DNA from: JAHEJE01 sp965216335
GTDB taxonomy: Bacteria > Pseudomonadota > Alphaproteobacteria > Rhizobiales > Aestuariivirgaceae
Length of the DNA: 64,000 nucleotides
NCBI GenBank assembly: GCA_965216335.1
Contig: OZ244154.1
Span: 1,674,001-1,738,000, forward strand
Reading direction: 5' to 3'
A program made the translations under genes and the position numbers. Each line of letters starts with the position of its first letter. Positions within the stretch are counted from its first letter, which is position 1. Below, one piece after another: positions 60,009-64,000 of the stretch. The notes under the pieces were generated by a model. That model worked only from the letters and a program-made list of their open reading frames with translations, was not told where the DNA came from and did not search any database.

Positions 60009-60835
60009 GGTTCCAGCCTCCTGAACACGGCGGCAGCGACGCCGAGTGCGGCAACGATCCAAAGGCCGATCACGCCCAGGGCAACAACCGGCGGGAAGGT
60101 CAGGCCATCGGCAGCGCCGGCAATGCCGGTCGCCGCGCCGCCCAGTTCGAGCGCTGAAAGGTTGTACAGGCGGAAGGCATCGGCCGGGTTGGCCAGCAAC
60201 AGCCACGGAAACATGTCGCGGGCAAAGGCGCTCTCGCCGGCACTGACCAACAACCCGAGCAAACCGAGATCGTACAGCACCACGGCGATCAGCCACACGG
60301 CGATGGCAAGGGCCGCCGCCGTGCCGGACTGGCGCGTCGAAGCGCTGATGATGGTGCCGATGGCGGCGAAGGCCGCACCCAGTGCAATCGCCGTGGCGGT
60401 AAGCCGCGCTAGGGCGAGCACATCGCCCGCGTTGCCGCCGTAAAGCACCAGCACCAGACCACCGGCGACGCCGAAGCCGATGGTGATGGCCAACGCCAGC
60501 ACGGCGACGTGGCCGAGGAACTTGCCGGCAATGACGCTGACACGCGATACCGGGGTGGCGAGCAGCAGCGGCAGCGTACCGCGCTCGCTTTCACCGGCGA
60601 TGGTGTCGAAGGTGAGCAGCAGCGAGATCAGCGGCACGAGATAGACCGAAAGCGTCGTCAGGCTGGCGATGGTGACGCTCAGACGGCCGGCTTTGACCTC
60701 GCCGACCGGTGCGGTGCCGAGGAAGGCCAGCACCAGCGAAAACAGCAGCAGCAGCCCGGTTGCCAGCAGCACCCAGCGGTTGCGCATGCCGATGCGCCAT
60801 TCGGTTGCCGCGATGGCCTGGATATGCGCGCTCAT
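60005..60835 (-). CDS. nosY: NosY, ABC permease of the copper-assembly system
   Basis: 276 residues, about six membrane helices (WVLLATGLLLLFSLVLAFLG first). Contains the coupling-helix region IAGESERGTLPLLLATPVSR typical of ABC-2 permeases. ATG at 60835 overlaps the nosF stop (ATGA). Works with NosF (ATPase) and NosD (periplasmic helix) in maturing the CuZ site of N2O reductase. Confidence 0.95.
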   Translation of the reverse strand: MSAHIQAIAATEWRIGMRNRWVLLATGLLLLFSLVLAFLGTAPVGEVKAGRLSVTIASLTTLSVYLVPLISLLLTFDTIAGESERGTLPLLLATPVSRVSVIAGKFLGHVAVLALAITIGFGVAGGLVLVLYGGNAGDVLALARLTATAIALGAAFAAIGTIISASTRQSGTAAALAIAVWLIAVVLYDLGLLGLLVSAGESAFARDMFPWLLLANPADAFRLYNLSALELGGAATGIAGAADGLTFPPVVALGVIGLWIVAALGVAAAVFRRLEP

Positions 60836-61743
60836 GACCGCTCTTCCTTTCCGCCGCGGGTGGAGAAATGGCGGTAGACATCGTCCAGGCTCGGCGTGGA
60901 GATATCGACATCGGTGACCTTTGCGCCAAGCCGCGAGATCGCCGCCAGCCTGGCCATCTTGTCGCCGGCCGGGCACAGCAGCTCCAGCGAAGCGCCGTTC
61001 ATCCGCGTACCGCCGAGGGTATCACTGACCTCGCCGATGGTTTCTTCGTGCGCCTTGACGCGGATGCGGATCGGCAGCCCGGCGTCCTGCTGCAGGCTGC
61101 GCAGGGTGGCATCGGCGACAACACGGCCGGCGCGCATGATTGTGACGCGGTCGGTTTCAGCTTCAACCTCGCTGAGCGAGTGCGACGACAGGAGGATGGC
61201 GGAACCGAGATGCGATATCTCACCGAGAATGGCGTAAAAATCGTTGCGCGACAGCGGGTCGAGGCCGCTGGTCGGTTCATCGAGCACCAGAAGGCGCGGC
61301 CTGCCGAGCAGCGCCTGGGCGAGACCGAGGCGCTGGCGCATGCCCTTGGAATAGGTGCCAGAGCGGCGGCCGGCCGCCTCCGCCAGCCCGACGCGCTCCA
61401 GCGCGCTGTCGGCGGCGGATGCCGGCTCACCTTTCAGCCGGGCGAACAGGCGCAGGATCTCCCGGCCCGTCAGCGTCTTGGCGAAGGCAACGCTTTCGGG
61501 CAGGAAGGCGACGGCCTTGCGCGCCTCCAGCGATCCCGGCGCATATCCGGCGATGCTGAGCGTACCGTCGTCCGGCGCGATGAAGCCGAGGATGGTGCGG
61601 AACAGCGTCGTCTTGCCGGCACCGTTATGGCCGAGCAGGGCCAGGCGCTCACCGGCCTCCAGACGCAGCGACACGCCGTGCAGGGCCGGCACCGTGCCGA
61701 AGCGCTTGCTCACGCCTTGTATGTCGAGCAGCCGGTCGCTCAT
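60832..61743 (-). CDS. nosF: NosF, ABC transporter ATPase
   Basis: 303 residues. Walker A GHNGAGKTT, signature TYSKGMRQRLGLAQ, Walker B LLVLDEPTSGLD and the switch His in LSSHSLSE. Powers the NosDFY complex. Overlaps nosD by four bases (ATGA at 61740-61743) and nosY by four at the other end, so nosDFYLX is translated as a chain. Confidence 0.95.
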   Translation of the reverse strand: MSDRLLDIQGVSKRFGTVPALHGVSLRLEAGERLALLGHNGAGKTTLFRTILGFIAPDDGTLSIAGYAPGSLEARKAVAFLPESVAFAKTLTGREILRLFARLKGEPASAADSALERVGLAEAAGRRSGTYSKGMRQRLGLAQALLGRPRLLVLDEPTSGLDPLSRNDFYAILGEISHLGSAILLSSHSLSEVEAETDRVTIMRAGRVVADATLRSLQQDAGLPIRIRVKAHEETIGEVSDTLGGTRMNGASLELLCPAGDKMARLAAISRLGAKVTDVDISTPSLDDVYRHFSTRGGKEERS

Positions 61744-63005
61744 TGCACGGTACTCTCGCTATGGTCCATACGCGCCTGCGGCCGCATCAGCGGGGCGCTG
61801 TCGACGACACCTCCGGGCAGCAGGGCCGGGAACTCGCGCTGGGCCCAGCGCAGCAGTTGCATGGCCGGCGAGCCGAGCAGCCAGCGCGCCGCCGGCTGGG
61901 TCCACAGAACCTCGTCCATGCGGTCGTTGGGCCGGAACGCCTGGTCCGCGACACCATCGCCATTGAGGTCGAAGGAGACATGATCGCTCCAGTAATTGCC
62001 GCGACCGTCAGCGCTCCATTCGTGGTTGCGGCTGCCGACGTATTTGACCTGGGTGCGGTTGCCGATGAAGGCGTTGCCGGAAAACGCGTTGCGTTCCGAG
62101 CCGGCGGTGAAATGAATGCCGATCGGACATTTCTCGAAGCGGTTGCCGCGGATCAGGTTCTTGTTGGCGTTGTACATGAACAGGCACTTGCGGCCGCCGT
62201 TCTGCACGACATTGCCTTCGACGACGGCGTCGTTGGCGTAGTTCAGCATGATGCCGTGATCGCGGTCGCCGATGGAAGAGTTGTCCTTCACTTGCAGGCG
62301 GCTGGAGAACATCAGCGCATAGCCGAGGTGGTTGTTGCGCGAGACATTGCCGCTCACGGTACTGTCGTTGGCGTGCATGTAGTGCACGGCAAAGCGCAGG
62401 TCAGAGAAGGTATTGCCGCTGAATGTGTTGTGGTGGCTGGTGTTGACGAAAATGCCGTCGCGGCCGTAGCGCACGGTGTTGCCGTCAACGGTAGCGCCGG
62501 GCGCGTTCCAGACATAGATGCCGTTGCCGCGCTCGTTCATGCGCTTGTCGCGGCGGCCGGTGATGGTGTTGCCGGACACCCGGGCATCGCGCGCGCCGTG
62601 AATGTCGATGCCGTGCAGGTTGCCGGTCACAGTGTTGCCGCGCACCCTGGCGCGGGCTGCCTTCTGGGTCAGCTTGATGCCGGCGTCGAGTGTTTGATGC
62701 GACCGGCCGGAGCCGGTTACGGTCAGGCCCGACACCTCGACATCGGGCGCATCGACGGTGATCACCGTGCCGGTGCCCGGTCCATTGACCTCGGCCCCTG
62801 CCGCGCCGGTCAGCGCCAGCGGCTTGTCGATGATGACTGCGCCCTCATGGACGCCGGAGTGCAGCCGGAGGGTATCCCCCGGCTGCGCTGTTGCAATGGC
62901 ACGCGCAAGCGCTCCCGCGTCTGCCGGGACCTGAATCTCGGCAGCCGCCACCGCCTGGGCGCCGAGGCCCAAAGCGGCGGTGAGGAAGATTGCGTGTGCC
63001 TTCAT
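61740..63005 (-). CDS. nosD: NosD, periplasmic right-handed beta-helix protein
   Basis: 421 residues. Sec signal peptide (MKAHAIFLTAALGLGAQAVAAA), then repeated beta-helix rungs with N-T-x-x-GN patterns (for example VSGNTITGRRD, VDGNTVRYGRDGIFVNTSHHN). Passes copper, received from NosL, to NosZ in the NosDFY complex. Starts ten bases after nosZ. Confidence 0.95.
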   Translation of the reverse strand: MKAHAIFLTAALGLGAQAVAAAEIQVPADAGALARAIATAQPGDTLRLHSGVHEGAVIIDKPLALTGAAGAEVNGPGTGTVITVDAPDVEVSGLTVTGSGRSHQTLDAGIKLTQKAARARVRGNTVTGNLHGIDIHGARDARVSGNTITGRRDKRMNERGNGIYVWNAPGATVDGNTVRYGRDGIFVNTSHHNTFSGNTFSDLRFAVHYMHANDSTVSGNVSRNNHLGYALMFSSRLQVKDNSSIGDRDHGIMLNYANDAVVEGNVVQNGGRKCLFMYNANKNLIRGNRFEKCPIGIHFTAGSERNAFSGNAFIGNRTQVKYVGSRNHEWSADGRGNYWSDHVSFDLNGDGVADQAFRPNDRMDEVLWTQPAARWLLGSPAMQLLRWAQREFPALLPGGVVDSAPLMRPQARMDHSESTVQ

Positions 63006-63015
63006 GTTTCACACC

Positions 63016-64000
63016 TTACGACGCGCGGGGCTCTACGAACATGCGGCCGCGCATTTCCATGTGCAGGGCATGGCAGAACCACTGGCAATAGTACCAGTGT
63101 ACACCAGGACGCTCGGCAACGAAGGTCACCGAAGCGGTGGCCTGCGGGCCGACCTCCATGGCGATGCCGAAATTGGCCAGGCAGAAGCCGTGCGTCAGGT
63201 CGTCGATATCGTCCAGATTGGTGACATAGATCGTGACCTCGTCGCCCTGCTTGACGGTGAACTTCTCCATCGAGAAGGTCGGTGCGGTCGACGTCATGTA
63301 GACGCGCACCTTGTTGCCATCGCGGATCGGCTGCTCGGCGCCCTCCTCCAGGTCGACACCGTCGACGGCGGCCTGCTGGCGGGCATCTTCCCACATCGGG
63401 TCGTTGCGGTCCCAGGCAACCGCCGGGTTCACCTTGGAGCGGTGCACGACGATGCTGTCATGCGGCTCGGCGAAGGTCGCTCCGTCATGCACCACCTTCA
63501 TCTCATCGGATGAGATGTCGATGAGCTGTTCGCACTCGGGCTTCAGCGGGCCGACATTGAGGAACCGGTCCTTGGAGAACTTGTTCATCGAGATCAGCCA
63601 TTTGCCGTCGGCTTCGGCGGTCTCGCCCATCGAGGTCGAATTGTGGCCCGGCTGGTAGTGCACGTCGACCTTGGAGATGATCGGATCGACGTCCTCGCCG
63701 GCGAACTTGCGGATCGCCTTGTCGATGTTCCACTTCACCACCTGGCTGTCGAGGAACAGCGTCGTGAACGCATTGCCCTTGCCGTCGTAGGCGGTGTGGA
63801 GCGGGCCGAGGCCCAGTTCCGGCTCGCCGACGATGCACGAGCGCGGATCGGCGTTGTCGGCAAACAGCGCATCGACCTTGGTCACGTCGATGATCGACAC
63901 GGTCGGCGACAGCTTACCGTTGATCACCACGTGCTTCTTGTCGGGCGCGGTGTTGACACCGTGCGGCGAGTTGGGGATCGGGATGTAGCGGGTGTAGTTC
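63016..64000 (-). CDS. nosZ: Nitrous oxide reductase, C-terminal part (5' end outside the window)
   Basis: The frame is open to base 64000 (NYTRYIPIPNSPHGVNTAPDKKH...), so about 327 C-terminal residues are present. It covers the end of the CuZ beta-propeller (LGLGPLHTAYDGKGNAFTTL) and the cupredoxin CuA domain with ligands in YCQWFCHALHMEM (C-x3-C-x3-H-x2-M). Reduces N2O to N2 in the periplasm. The sequence and the nosDFYLX order indicate the Tat-exported clade I type. The rest of the gene, and probably nosR, lie beyond the window. Confidence 0.98.
   Translation of the reverse strand, partial: NYTRYIPIPNSPHGVNTAPDKKHVVINGKLSPTVSIIDVTKVDALFADNADPRSCIVGEPELGLGPLHTAYDGKGNAFTTLFLDSQVVKWNIDKAIRKFAGEDVDPIISKVDVHYQPGHNSTSMGETAEADGKWLISMNKFSKDRFLNVGPLKPECEQLIDISSDEMKVVHDGATFAEPHDSIVVHRSKVNPAVAWDRNDPMWEDARQQAAVDGVDLEEGAEQPIRDGNKVRVYMTSTAPTFSMEKFTVKQGDEVTIYVTNLDDIDDLTHGFCLANFGIAMEVGPQATASVTFVAERPGVHWYYCQWFCHALHMEMRGRMFVEPRAS

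Overview
The window is GC-rich alphaproteobacterial DNA, most likely from a marine or sediment member of the Hyphomicrobiales/Rhodobacterales grade. This rests on the rrn layout (16S-tRNA-Ile-tRNA-Ala-23S-5S), a pgk-class I fba-thiE-like-Sel1 block, dnaK-dnaJ, and a clade I nosZDFYLX cluster. I cannot place it to genus without running the 16S rRNA (12288-13787).

Layout. 1-4.0 kb: end of pgk, class I fructose-bisphosphate aldolase, a degenerate ThiE-like protein and a Sel1-repeat protein. 4.1-8.3 kb: a nested palindromic repeat, then an IS110, an IS5 and an IS256 family element side by side. 8.4-14.3 kb: a complete rRNA operon on the minus strand with terminator, boxA and promoter. 14.5-23.4 kb: an HTH regulator divergent from a CocE-type hydrolase, a Tat-exported family 5 solute-binding protein, an MFS exporter, a 5'-nucleotidase-like metallophosphoesterase and ferrochelatase. 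24-28.8 kb: a four-gene operon (N-formylglutamate amidohydrolase-like, glutamine-synthetase-like, aldehyde dehydrogenase, Fe-alcohol dehydrogenase) that looks like a gamma-glutamylation route for an amino alcohol or amine. 28.8-34 kb: two tandem membrane proteins with Cys/Gly-rich tails, then dnaK-dnaJ.

34-58 kb is an accessory region of mixed base composition. It begins with a GlxA/AraC regulator split by a second copy of the IS5 element. A catabolic cluster follows: a 2OG dioxygenase fused in frame to a class II aldolase, an IS256 copy, a Rieske oxygenase carrying an in-frame amber codon, a tandem-domain CaiB CoA-transferase and an N,N-dimethylformamidase-like protein. Next is a second GlxA/AraC regulator divergent from a tightly packed six-gene operon (Rieske oxygenase, SDR, BKACE, ALDH, SDR, carnitine-dehydrogenase-like) that resembles carnitine/betaine catabolism. 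A tyrosine recombinase, a LysR regulator, a methyltransferase and long gene-free stretches complete the region. 58.5-64 kb is nosZ(partial)-nosD-nosF-nosY-nosL-nosX on the minus strand, for nitrous oxide respiration.

The IS5 and IS256 elements each occur twice, in opposite orientation, at 5-8 kb and 35-40 kb. They bracket the rRNA operon and dnaKJ, so this segment could invert. The least ordinary biology is the 36.8-45.6 kb cluster: its enzyme combination (hydroxylase-aldolase fusion, Rieske oxygenase, CoA-transferase, formamidase-like hydrolase) points to breakdown of an N-methylated or amide compound that I cannot name.
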